Shown here: positions 33,658 to 43,345 of the stretch, piece after piece
Layout of the letters: every line of letters begins with the position of its first letter
How positions within the stretch are numbered: position 1 is the stretch's first letter
NCBI GenBank assembly: GCA_023375675.1
Contig: JALQBC010000060.1
Coordinates: 1-64,000, forward strand
Source of the DNA: Cytospora piceicola
Lineage: Eukaryota; Ascomycota; Sordariomycetes; Diaporthales; Cytosporaceae
DNA: 64,000 bases
Direction: 5' to 3'
Notes under the pieces: model-generated
Seen by the model: the letters and a program-made list of their open reading frames with translations, nothing else
Database searches by the model: none
Told to the model about the DNA's origin: nothing
Translations under genes and position numbers: made by a program

Positions 33658-36600
33658 TCACTTTGCCAATCGTGTGCTTCTGCGCGTCGCCGGTGCTTTT
33701 GGCAATGTCGCTTTCTTTGTCGCTTTGCGAATCCCTTTTCGTTCCTCCAGTGGTTTGTTATCGTCGACATGGTCGTCATCAACGACACCCGTTCTGTAGG
33801 CCGCGTCCCAGTCGTCCAGGCGCTTTGGAGGACCCTCACACTCAGGGTGTTGATCATGAAACTCCCTCAACTTTGCAGGTGCGTTCTTGAAGTTAGCCGC
33901 GTCATAGTACTCTGGGTCAGGGTCCCAGCCACGCCACTGGACTTGGTATTGAAGTCTGTTGTATCGCACTCGTGAGGACAGTACTTTGTCCACTTCCCAT
34001 TCATCGGCTCCGTCCACTTCATCTGCTGGCGGTCGCTCGTATTCCTGGCCTGGCAACGGGTTGTCAGGGCAAAGACGGAGACGGTCAGCATGAAACACAT
34101 TCGACATCCGCCATGAACTTGGGACCTCCAGCTCGTACGAGTAACCCTTCATGGCACGGATGCGATACGCTTGGCGGGTGAGTGGCATATCGAGCTTCTC
34201 GTTGGGACGGTCCGAAGACCACAGCTTCTTGATGATAAATACCTTGTCCCCGACGCCGAAATCAGGCTCACGGCGGTGTTTATTTGCTTGCGTTGCCATG
34301 CGGTCTTGTGTGCGTTTCAACGCAGCTCGGGCCGTCTCGATGTAGCCTTTCAGAGTGTCTGCCATCTGCTGAGCATCGGTGCGGGCCAATCTCTCCCGGG
34401 CTGTGAGGCCCTTCATGTCTGATGTGCGAGCTTCCCAATCAAACTGCAATGGCATTGGGTAGCCATGGGTGACTTCAAATGGTGTCATGCCTTCCAATGC
34501 ATCATGAGGGGTGCTGGCCTGGGCTGCATCCATCGCGGGCAGGGCGTCAGGCCAGTTTTGTTGATAATGGTCAGCATACATCCGTAAACGTTGGTCCAAC
34601 CATTCGTGGTAGTTTTCAACTTGTCCCGCGGATTGGGAGTGTCCGGCTGTGGACAACTTCCAAGTAAATCCCAGGATTTTCGACATTTCATTCGTGAAGT
34701 CCGCAATAAACTGGGGACCTCTGTCGGAGCTGATGGTTTGGGGCAAACCATGCACCCGGAAGGGACCGCGGTAGTACATCCACGCTGTGTCCTTGGCGGT
34801 GGCTGTGCGGTGGCATGCGATAGACCATGTCTCCTTTGTCAGCTTGTCGATAATGTTGAATGTATTGTCGTACCCAGACTTGCTTGTTGGCATGTACTTG
34901 AAATCCACAACGATGTGGTGCCATTTCCGCAACGGCACGGGAAGTGGGCGGAGCAGACCAGGGGTCTTGTCGCGGGGCGCCTTTGCCGAACGACATGGGC
35001 AGTTGCCGACATACACGTCGATGTCCCCAGCCATTCCTGGCCACCAATATTTGGCAGTGACCAATCGGCGGGTCTTGTTGCGGCCTGGGTGGGCCGTGAC
35101 AATACGGCTGTGTACCTCCTCAATAACTCTGGTGCGAAGGTTGTTCTCGGCCGAGACGACCAATCGCCCCTTGTAGAGTACATAGTCCCGCAGGAATGAC
35201 CAATGAGGGGCACCCTCACGGGCTTTCTGGCGGTATGTCTCCAGGTTTGTATCTGACCGATTCGCCTCCAGCGTTGCCTCGGCCAGCAGTACTCCCGACA
35301 GGGGTGGTACCTCGTCATTTTCTTCCAAGACGCATAGCTCACGTACTTCAAGGGAGTCGGAAATGAACGGCTCAGCAGTGAAAACGGCTATGTCCGTCGG
35401 GTTGCCATCCACGTAGCGGAAAATGGCCATCTCTCGCTCGGCCTCCTGCCTGGCTTTCAAGGTTTTCAGTTCCGCAGCCTTGCGTGACAAAGAATCAGCG
35501 ATCGTGTTGTCCAGTCCTGGTCGGTAGGTTATGACACAGTGGTATCGTGAAAGGGTCTCGGCCCAGTTCGCCTGACGTTGGTTCAGCAGGCGTTTGGTCA
35601 TAAAGTATTCGAGGGCCCTGTGGTCAGTAATGATGGTAAATGGTTGGGGCCTCTGCCAACCGATCAGCTCAGCGCGCCACACCTCCAAGGCTCGAACCAC
35701 GGCCATCAGCTCTTTGTCGTGGATTGGGTAGTTGAGAGCAGGCCCGTGCAAAGTCTCGGAGTAGAATGCAACGGGGTGCCAGGCACCGTCGTCGGCAATC
35801 TGGGACAGAACGCCGGCCAGCACGCCATCAGATGCGTCCGTCTCGACCTTGGTTTCCCTGTCTGCATGATAATGTTGTAGTAAAGGTGCATTGATCAATG
35901 CATCCTTAAGGGACTGGAAAGCGTTCCTCTCAGCCTTGTTCCAAGTCCAAGCTGCATGCTTGCGCGTCAGTGCTGTCAATGGCTTTGCCAGTCGGCTGTA
36001 TTCAGGAACAAATTTTCGGTAGAAGTTACAGAACCCTAGAAAGGACTGTACCTCCTTCACGGTAGTCGGGGCCTCCCAGTCTCGGACCACTGAGATCTTC
36101 TCGGGATCCACTGCCACTCCGTCAGTGCCAATGATAAAGCCCAAGTACTTGGTCTTTGTCACATGGAACTCGCACTTCTTGAGGTCGGCATACAGTCCGG
36201 CTGCACGAAGCCTCTCGAGCACCCACTGGACATGTTCACGATGTTCCTCCAACGAATTGGAGTAGATTAGGATGTCGTCGATGTATGCATGAACGTACTC
36301 GTCAAGATGTTCCCGGAGTTGGTCATTAATGAATCTTTGAAATGTAGCTGGCCCGTTGGTCAGGCCAAAAGGCATCACCTTGTACTTGTACGAGCCATAG
36401 CGTACCCGGAAGGTTGTCAATTCCTCGTCCTCCGGCCGGGCCATTCTGATCTTGTGGAAGGCTTGTCTGATATCAATTTTGGTAAAAATCTTCGCCTTTG
36501 AGATTCGAGACAGTGTTTCCTCGATCAAAGGGAGTGGATACTGATCTCGCTTAGTGATAGCGTTCAGTTTCCGATAGTCCACACAAAATCGCAGTCCTCC

Positions 36601-38079
36601 ATCGGCTTTACGAGAGAAGAGTACCGGGGAAGCCCATGGGGCTGTGCTGCTCTCGATGAACCCCTTTTTGAGGCTCTCAGTGATGTACTTCCGACATGCC
36701 TCAAGCTCCTCCAACGACATCTTGTACAATGGAGAATACTTCAGATCCTCGGGTCTAGTTCCTTCCTTCAGATGAATGTGGTGATCGATGTACCGGTGGG
36801 GAGCCAGCGTGTCGGACTCATGCTTACTCCAGCTATTGAGCAGATGGTGATATTCAGGCGGTACCATCTGTAATGCTTTTTGTCGGAGTTCCTCCTCATC
36901 ATACGGCAAAGTCTCCTTGTGCCGCTCTTCTCGCTTGTTCACGATCAACTTCTCGATCTCATACAGGTTGGTGCAACCAATTGGGTCTTCCGATTGGCTA
37001 GCGGTCTTAGCAAATGACAAAGCATTTACCACACACACGTCGATCCGGTGTTTGTACCATCCAATTCCATCTCTCCTCAAGACATAAGCTCCTTGGGCAT
37101 CGTGTTGTGTTCCTGGGGGGTCTTTGTGGCGACGTGGGGGTGGAGATGACGAGGGGATCTGTTCAGACTCATGTATGTCCGGCAGGTCGGGCTCGTGCAG
37201 CTCACGGTCCATGGTCCTCAGGCCCTCGTCTCGCAACAGGCGGGACTGTGTGGAACCGTGCACTGGCAGGCGTAACACGGATGGGTGCCGTGTCTCAGGC
37301 GTCGGCAGTTGGACAGGGACTGTTTCCGGTAACGCTTCCGGCACAGGCTGACTGTCGCCCGTCATGGCGTGTTCCAATTCCTTGACACGTTGTTCAATCA
37401 GTTGTCGCACCGCACGATAGCGTGGGTCTTTGTCCTCTGCCTCCTTCTGTCTCTGTTGACGCTTGTCGTCGCGGTCCATGGCCCGTTCTCGTTGACGGAC
37501 CTCCTTGTCCCATTCTGGGTTGCGCATCTGGTGTGCATTGTCATCCATTGGTATGTCTGTGAAATTGTGACTTGGCATCCACTCCTCGGGGTAGTGGAGG
37601 TATCGGCCGGCACAGTCGATCATGATGTCGTGGTGCTCGAACCATTTCCTGCCGAGGATGACATCATGTTTCATGTCAAGTACAAGAAAGGGGAGACCCA
37701 ACTCTGTCCTGCCGTGCACTCGCAGTGCAGCGACCAGGGCCACGTCCAACAGTTGGGTGGATTTACCGTCGTACCCCCCCACCATCTGCGGGTCAAATCC
37801 CGTGATCTGTTGGGGTTGGAGCAATTTTTTCACTCGTCGCGCAAATTTCAAACCTATAAATACGTATCCGCCCGCTCCCGTGTCAACCAAGGCTTTTGTG
37901 GTCAAAGACAGTCCATTGTTAACTATCGAACATGGTACGGTGAAGGCATCACCTCCCAAATATCTCTGAAGTAAGTCGAATGGTAAGTTGTCCGGCCACT
38001 TTTCCTTTGGTACCGCATGCTGTCTGCTTTGTGTCGACACATTCCCTAGGAGGGAGTCAATTTGTCCTAGGGTCACTCG
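33658..38079 (-). CDS. pol: Pol polyprotein: protease, RT, RNase H, integrase, chromodomain
   Basis: There are about 1,473 codons in the -1 frame relative to gag; no ATG opens this frame near its start, so it is expected only as a Gag-Pol fusion (about 2,093 residues). Positions count from the GTG at 38076. The aspartic protease motif VDTGA is at about 64-68. RT has D535 and YIDD at 598-601. RNase H has TDAS at 746-749 with KEL, TDH and IADSLSR downstream. Integrase has His989/His996 with Cys1026/Cys1028 and a D1058, D1118, E1154 core with exact D35E spacing. A chromodomain occupies about 1358-1410 (EWEVDKVL, YQVQWRGW), then a basic tail. There are no stops or frame breaks. One oddity: the integrase zinc-finger cysteines are C-x-C instead of the usual C-x2-C. 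Confidence 0.97.
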   Translation of the reverse strand, partial: RVTLGQIDSLLGNVSTQSRQHAVPKEKWPDNLPFDLLQRYLGGDAFTVPCSIVNNGLSLTTKALVDTGAGGYVFIGLKFARRVKKLLQPQQITGFDPQMVGGYDGKSTQLLDVALVAALRVHGRTELGLPFLVLDMKHDVILGRKWFEHHDIMIDCAGRYLHYPEEWMPSHNFTDIPMDDNAHQMRNPEWDKEVRQRERAMDRDDKRQQRQKEAEDKDPRYRAVRQLIEQRVKELEHAMTGDSQPVPEALPETVPVQLPTPETRHPSVLRLPVHGSTQSRLLRDEGLRTMDRELHEPDLPDIHESEQIPSSSPPPRRHKDPPGTQHDAQGAYVLRRDGIGWYKHRIDVCVVNALSFAKTASQSEDPIGCTNLYEIEKLIVNKREERHKETLPYDEEELRQKALQMVPPEYHHLLNSWSKHESDTLAPHRYIDHHIHLKEGTRPEDLKYSPLYKMSLEELEACRKYITESLKKGFIESSTAPWASPVLFSRKADGGLRFCVDYRKLNAITKRDQYPLPLIEETLSRISKAKIFTKIDIRQAFHKIRMARPEDEELTTFRVRYGSYKYKVMPFGLTNGPATFQRFINDQLREHLDEYVHAYIDDILIYSNSLEEHREHVQWVLERLRAAGLYADLKKCEFHVTKTKYLGFIIGTDGVAVDPEKISVVRDWEAPTTVKEVQSFLGFCNFYRKFVPEYSRLAKPLTALTRKHAAWTWNKAERNAFQSLKDALINAPLLQHYHADRETKVETDASDGVLAGVLSQIADDGAWHPVAFYSETLHGPALNYPIHDKELMAVVRALEVWRAELIGWQRPQPFTIITDHRALEYFMTKRLLNQRQANWAETLSRYHCVITYRPGLDNTIADSLSRKAAELKTLKARQEAEREMAIFRYVDGNPTDIAVFTAEPFISDSLEVRELCVLEENDEVPPLSGVLLAEATLEANRSDTNLETYRQKAREGAPHWSFLRDYVLYKGRLVVSAENNLRTRVIEEVHSRIVTAHPGRNKTRRLVTAKYWWPGMAGDIDVYVGNCPCRSAKAPRDKTPGLLRPLPVPLRKWHHIVVDFKYMPTSKSGYDNTFNIIDKLTKETWSIACHRTATAKDTAWMYYRGPFRVHGLPQTISSDRGPQFIADFTNEMSKILGFTWKLSTAGHSQSAGQVENYHEWLDQRLRMYADHYQQNWPDALPAMDAAQASTPHDALEGMTPFEVTHGYPMPLQFDWEARTSDMKGLTARERLARTDAQQMADTLKGYIETARAALKRTQDRMATQANKHRREPDFGVGDKVFIIKKLWSSDRPNEKLDMPLTRQAYRIRAMKGYSYELEVPSSWRMSNVFHADRLRLCPDNPLPGQEYERPPADEVDGADEWEVDKVLSSRVRYNRLQYQVQWRGWDPDPEYYDAANFKNAPAKLREFHDQHPECEGPPKRLDDWDAAYRTGVVDDDHVDDNKPLEERKGIRKATKKATLPKAPATRRSTRLAK

Positions 38080-38085
38080 TTTCCC
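38044..38085 (-). promoter_or_regulatory. -1 ribosomal frameshift signal at the gag/pol junction
   Basis: Minus-strand GGGAAAC (38085-38079) is in the correct gag phase (TCG GGA AAC GAG TGA), one codon before the gag stop. A 6-nt spacer (GAGTGA) follows. Then CCCTAGGA (38072-38065) and its exact complement TCCTAGGG (38051-38044) form an 8-bp stem with a 13-nt loop. A slippage on AAC places the ribosome in the pol frame. The loop TTGAC could also pair with GTCGA downstream to make a pseudoknot (speculative). Confidence 0.88.
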
Positions 38086-39938
38086 GAGTCACCATCATCG
38101 CTCTCTGCGTTCAGCTTGTCGTTGGTCGACGTGGTGGTTGGCAGAGGCTGCTGAGGGAAGAGCTTGCTGTACAAGTGATTGATGCGGTTGCTCCGTTGGG
38201 CCGGCTTCCCATCATTGTTCTTGGGAGCATCGGGACACTCGAATGATCGATGACCTTCCTTCTTGCACACAAAACACTTTCCTTCCTTGACCAGTTTCTC
38301 GAACTCCTCCTTGCTTGGCGGGTTAGCGACAACGACATTGCGACGAGGCTGTCCAAACCCTCCACGTCCTCTCGGCGCGGATGCACCGGTCCGAGTTGTG
38401 CCACTGGTCGATGATCGGTTGCTCTCTGATTGAGCGGAAGCACGCGTCTTCTCTCTCTTAGCCTTGGCTGCGGCAGCAGCCTGGGTGTTGGTGAAATCCA
38501 CTTGTTGGGCGAGTTGGGAGAGCTTTGCATATTCCATAGAATCATCCAGAAACTGGACGGCCAGGGCGTTCTGGAGCATAGGCGTCAAGCGACGCTGAAA
38601 CTCGTCCTTCCAAGTTGCCTGGGGCTTGAAGAGCTCTGCCGCAAGACGAACGAAGGCGTTCTGGAAAGCCTGGTACGAGATAGCAGACTCATTGTAGGAT
38701 TCGGGGTGTATCATGTTCAGCGCATCCCACTCATTCTGCGCTTTTCTCCTTCGGTTAAGGTCACCGTACTGTAGGTCCAGGTGTCGGAACACGGACTCAA
38801 CGGTGGAGAGTCGCTCAGGGTTCTGGTAATCGAGATACGGCATGATATTCTCAGCGGGGGTTCCGGCCATACGGCCTACAATGTGGTTGATTTTCGAGGA
38901 TTCGGTAGGGAACCAGTCTGCGTTGTCGTGCAGGCGATTCTGAACCTTCATCTTCCAGACCTTGTAAGAAACCTTGTCTTGCTTAGGGTCGTTGTAAAAT
39001 TCGGGCGCATCGTCGACCTTCGCCGTACGGCGAACCTTGGTCCCACCCTCCGTGAACTGAGTGTGCAGCGAACCAGGGGTGCCATCTCGACGGTGTCTCT
39101 CCTCTATGTCGGGTGGGGGGTTGTTGCGTGTCAAATGAGTGAGGTCGACTACCAGTTGGTTGCTATCGGTGAGCTGGGCTTGAAGCTCGCGAATGCGTTC
39201 GTCGCGCAGGGCGATCTCGTCGAGCATCGTATTGTCTGGGACAGGCTTCTCTGTGCTGGTTGTATTGCGCAAACCTTCCATCGCGTTGACCGCCTCGACT
39301 CCAAACTTGGTCGCCCACTGGTACAACACGTTGAGGTTCTGGTCTAGCTCGACGGCCACCTGATGGAGGTCCTCGACTTGGGTCACCAAGGCCGCCATGC
39401 CCAGAGATCGAAGTTTGTATTCCTGGAAGAGGGCATCGGCATTCTCCGCAAATCGGTTCTTGAAGGCAGTCAAGTTCATCGGGCCGTTTGCCTGGGGCCA
39501 GGCCGCCTTGCCTGCCTCGGTCAAAGGCCTGAAGACGCATCCAGGGCCTTCCTCCCGAGTCCCATACAGGGCAGCCAATTGATGAACCTTCTCGATGAAG
39601 TCATCTCCAAGGTCACCAACAGAAAACGCGTACCTGTATTCGCGGAACTTCTCCTCCGATAGGTCGCGCAGGAAATCGGTGAACGTGGGGTCGGTCTCTA
39701 GGATGCTCTCGTGGTCTTCAAGGGTGCCCTCCTCTGTCTCATGCTGGAGGGTCACAGTGCTGGCAATCTTCTCATCGGGGTTGATGATACGATGGGAAGG
39801 AGCAATGCTGGAGCGTCGTCGCAGCGGGGTCTTGGGGGTTTTGTCTTCCCTTGGCAGGGTCGACAAAAACTCATCGAGGTCGAATCTGACCTCCTTCTGG
39901 GCTTTCTCAGCCCGTCTATCTTGATCGTCTCGCGCCAT
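38073..39938 (-). CDS. gag: Gag polyprotein with CCHC zinc knuckle
   Basis: 621 residues from the ATG at 39938, which has a strong Kozak context (A at -3, G at +4). The frame stays open 11 codons further upstream, but only to a GTG. An acidic N-terminal part and a coiled middle precede a capsid-like helical region (about 310-480), then a basic Ser/Arg/Gly linker, and the nucleic-acid-binding knuckle CFVCKKEGHRSFEC (C-x2-C-x4-H-x4-C) at about 555-568. It overlaps pol by four bases. In this group Gag forms the virus-like particle in which the element RNA is packaged and reverse-transcribed. It is intact. Confidence 0.95.
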   Translation of the reverse strand: MARDDQDRRAEKAQKEVRFDLDEFLSTLPREDKTPKTPLRRRSSIAPSHRIINPDEKIASTVTLQHETEEGTLEDHESILETDPTFTDFLRDLSEEKFREYRYAFSVGDLGDDFIEKVHQLAALYGTREEGPGCVFRPLTEAGKAAWPQANGPMNLTAFKNRFAENADALFQEYKLRSLGMAALVTQVEDLHQVAVELDQNLNVLYQWATKFGVEAVNAMEGLRNTTSTEKPVPDNTMLDEIALRDERIRELQAQLTDSNQLVVDLTHLTRNNPPPDIEERHRRDGTPGSLHTQFTEGGTKVRRTAKVDDAPEFYNDPKQDKVSYKVWKMKVQNRLHDNADWFPTESSKINHIVGRMAGTPAENIMPYLDYQNPERLSTVESVFRHLDLQYGDLNRRRKAQNEWDALNMIHPESYNESAISYQAFQNAFVRLAAELFKPQATWKDEFQRRLTPMLQNALAVQFLDDSMEYAKLSQLAQQVDFTNTQAAAAAKAKREKTRASAQSESNRSSTSGTTRTGASAPRGRGGFGQPRRNVVVANPPSKEEFEKLVKEGKCFVCKKEGHRSFECPDAPKNNDGKPAQRSNRINHLYSKLFPQQPLPTTTSTNDKLNAESDDGDSGNE

Positions 39939-40040
39939 CGTGGCGGTTGTCGCGTCGTTGCTTCGGTGCACGCGACGTTTGTCTGGAGTTGGTTCTGTTG
40001 GTATTGTAAGCCTTCTCAGGCTGAAATGATTGATTGATTG

Positions 40041-40050
40041 AGGTGAGCCA
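40041..40050 (-). other. Candidate primer-binding site of the young element
   Basis: Six bases inside the 5' LTR the minus strand reads TGGCTCACCT, beginning with the TGG expected opposite a tRNA CCA end. I cannot assign the tRNA, and the 6-nt offset is larger than usual, so self-priming or another site is possible. Confidence 0.35.
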
Positions 40051-40056
40051 AAATAA

Positions 40057-40265
40057 TGTCACGATGCACTAGAATGATAGAGGCAAAGCTGCAATTCCAA
40101 TGTAGGTGTGAGCATTTTGGCTAAAGAGGAAGGGAAAGGCTTAAGCGTAGCTAAGGCCCTTCCCAAAGGTCTAAATACTAGGTACGGCGAGGCCTAGTGG
40201 GTCACCTGGTCTGTGCGCAGGCACCAGGTCAGGTGACCCCTGGCCCCACGCGCCGTTCCGTCACA
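40057..40265 (-). repeat. Right (5') LTR of the young element
   Basis: 209 bp, TG...CA ends, identical to the left copy. A 10-bp inverted repeat GGGTCACCTG/CAGGTGACCC (40199-40208 and 40230-40239) encloses a second 7-bp pair ACCTGGT/ACCAGGT. Confidence 0.97.
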
Positions 40266-41204
40266 CTCGGTAACTTTCTGTAAACGTCGAATATTATTTT
40301 TCGGCTTTAACGCCGGCGTTACCGGCCGATCTACCGGTTGTTTACTAAGTAGTCTTCCTTTTAGCTAAAGCTACGGTACTTAGGTAACTATTTCTCTAAG
40401 TTCCGGTTATCTTATAGGCGGTTCCCTTTTTATTATTAACTAAACGTATAGCTTTTCTATCTTTTCTCGTTTTATTTCGAATTCTTAAATTATTTTATCG
40501 GTATTTAAAGTATTTTACGGTATTTATATATTAAAATAGTTAAGATAATCGGTTTATTTTATAAGATACTCGATACGTAGCTATTTATAACTATACTTCT
40601 GTTTACGTTTAGCTATAATATACTATAACTTATAATATCTAAAGGCCTTGCTATACCTTTATACTTTATTATTATCTACTTCTATAGGCTTTATAACTAG
40701 TAAATCTTATTTATATAGGTTAGACTATAGCGGCTTACTTAAAGACAGATAAATTATAAATAATATTAGGTAAATGTTTATATATAGAGCTATCTTAAGC
40801 TTATATATTAGTCTGCTTACCTTACGTATAACTTAGAATAGTCTTATATGTTATTAAGAATACTTTCGGGCTAAATTCCTAAGCAGCGTGTAGCTATAGT
40901 AGAGTTCGATAAAAACCTAGTTACTTAAAGTAAACTTATACTAACGATACTTCTTATTATATTATAGTTTTACAGCTATTTAGGCTTCGGCGATCGTAAG
41001 TTACGCTTCTTTTTAAAATATATCTCGGGCTAACGCCGGAATACCTTCTTTTAGCTAGCTTATTCCGGTAGGATTAAATCCGTATAAAAGCTAGTTAGCA
41101 GAGTATTTCGTAGCCTTATTATAAACGTTATTTAAGTTAAACTATAATACTAAGATAATATCGGTTTATTCGACTTTAAGATACGTTATAGCGAATATCC
41201 GGAC

Positions 41205-41276
41205 TGCTAATTCTACTGTTTTATTCTTACCTTCGGACTAGCCGTTAGTCTACGGATGCTAAGCGGTTAAATAAGC
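41205..41276 (-). pseudogene. Integrase remnant of the old element
   Basis: The minus strand preserves a decayed version of the conserved Ty3/gypsy integrase block that follows the second catalytic Asp (T-A-x-HP-x-TNG-x-SE-x-KNKTVEL). RIP has turned the Tyr/Trp and Gln positions into stop codons. Confidence 0.8.
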
Positions 41277-42799
41277 TAGCTTAATATTTAAACCAGACTA
41301 TAAGCCTTACTAAAAGTCCGAAAAGAACTTAAAATCTCTGTTAAAGATAATACGCTATAAGATACCCTAGTTATATAAATATAATATACGTAACAGTACA
41401 TATACTTAATCTACAGCTATATATATAATATTACTAAAGATAATAATAGTCGTCTTACTATACTTATCTGTAACCGAAAGAAAAACGTCGAAAAAAAGTA
41501 CCTTAAAGATTACCTATAGAGTATTAGCGGTTAAAACGTTAGGTAAAGCCGTTATAAAGTCTATAGTAATAGTATAAAACGGGATTAGTAGTAAGAGAAT
41601 AAGCTGTATCTCTCTTAATAGCTACTAGTTTTTACTATAATTTACCGCGCAGACCGGATAATTCTTAATATATTCGAGGACCTTCCGACGGTAATTCCTA
41701 ATTATAAACCGGTCGGTAAAGTCGTATTAGACTTTATCTTTACCGAAGTAATGCTTAACGTTATAAGCTTTAGCGATAAGATCCGTAGCTACTTATACCG
41801 GGATATAAAGGCGTTATTTACCTAATAACTCTATAAGATATAAAAGTTTATTCGTATTTAACTCGAATAATACGTCCGTCTTTATCTAATTACTTCGTAG
41901 TTATTAAATAATATTAGTTTAACTAATATATTCTTAATATCTTATAACGATATAATCCTTAAGCGTTTAGTCGATAAAGATCTCAGATATACTATATAAG
42001 GCAGTATTTTCCTATAATTTACCGAGTATACTATTATCTTTTATAAACTGCTAACTTATCGGCAACCTAAAAATAGTATCTGCTAATACGTTAGTTACCT
42101 CCGGAATATAATAAACGTTTAGACTATACTAGCTTAAATATTTTAACGTAAGAATAAACTTTATATTTATCTTAATTTTATCTACTGTATCGAAAAACGT
42201 CTGCTTAACGATACCGATAGTAGTAACGTAGTCTGTAAGGATATATATAGATTATTTATAGTTTAAACTAATAACTATATAAAGTTTACGAACTAGTTAT
42301 ACTAAATAAGTAACTTCGAGTTCGGTTAGCTAATATTTACGTTTAGCTATATTAATAGTTTTACTTAAATACTATAGTAGACGGATTTAAGTACGAGGTA
42401 TAAGTGACTTCCGGTTTTATTTAAAATTATCGCTTAACTAAAAGACGATACTTAAAAATCTAACTTCCTTTAAAGTATTTAACTAAATAAATAACGGCTT
42501 ATCCGGGTTTTAATAAAATAAGGCGTTTTTACCTATTAAAGCCGACTTAAGATCGTTAAAAGAGTATACCTCTTTTTAGGTAAGCTCGAAAGAGGTTTAA
42601 TAAGTATAGTTCTTTTAAGCGTTACCTTTCGGAAGTTTCCTGTCTTTTCGTCCTTTAGCGAGTATTTAAGTCTTCTGTCTTTATAACAGATCGATATACT
42701 TAGTATACCGTAGTACGAAATAGCGAAAATAACCTATAAGGCTAATAAACTTCTCGAGTTACTATAACGTAGTAAGGAACTATAGCTAGGTAATAGTTT

Positions 42800-43345
42800 T
42801 TACTCGGTTTAAGGTGTTATATATACTTAGTCTGTTAACTTTAAATCCGAGTAATTTTATTAAAAGATATCCGATAAAGGATTTCTTAGCTAATAAAAAT
42901 ATATAATATTCTATAAATAGTATAAACAGCTACTTTAAATACTCTATATACTCTTCGGTAGTATTAAAAAAGACGATAATATTATCGATAAACGCGGTAG
43001 TAAAATACTTAAACGGCCGGAGTGTATAGTCTATATACTGTTAAATATACGCCGGTAAGTTATAGAATCCTATAAATATAACTTTTAGCCGTTTTTAACT
43101 ACGATAACTAACTAAAGTAAACCGTTCGTAATACGGCAGGTATACCTAAAACTAATAAAAAAACAAGCTCGTATCGATAATAGTAAGAAAAGACTTACTA
43201 TAAATATTTTTAAAGACGTTTAACTAAAGGGGCAGCGGATATATATCGGGAATAGTTACCTTATTAAAGGTATAGAGGTTTACGACTATATATCTTTTAC
43301 GTTTACTTTTTACTATTTTTTATATTACGAAAACAGGTAAGCCGA
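42800..43345 (-). pseudogene. Reverse transcriptase remnant of the old element
   Basis: Two RT blocks survive in order on the minus strand. RYIVVNLYTFNKVTIPD-IYPLPL, near 43220-43300, is the decayed N-terminal finger/palm motif. FIDNIIVF (42969-42992) is the active site, with YIDD altered to FIDN by transitions. It is followed in frame by KKSFIGYLLIKLLGFKV, typical of fungal Ty3/gypsy RT. Several TAG/TAA stops interrupt it. This sets the old element's class and orientation. Confidence 0.9.

Larger units (their letters stand above)
33163..40265 (-). mobile_element. Intact young Ty3/gypsy chromovirus nested in the old element
   Basis: The element runs right to left: 5' LTR 40057-40265, gag, pol, 3' LTR 33163-33471. 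It is flanked by the 5-bp duplication ctcgg (33158-33162 and 40266-40270). LTRs start TG, end CA and are identical outside an assembly gap; true length is about 7,003 bp. It keeps normal CpA/TpG content and full-length frames while the surrounding DNA is RIP-saturated, so it inserted after that damage. The C-terminal chromodomain is a feature of chromoviruses, which often target heterochromatin (family knowledge). Confidence 0.97.

Noticed and set aside
38074..38076. GTG as an independent start codon for pol
   Set aside because: Nuclear fungal genes do not normally start at GTG, and an in-phase slippery heptamer with a stem explains pol expression better.
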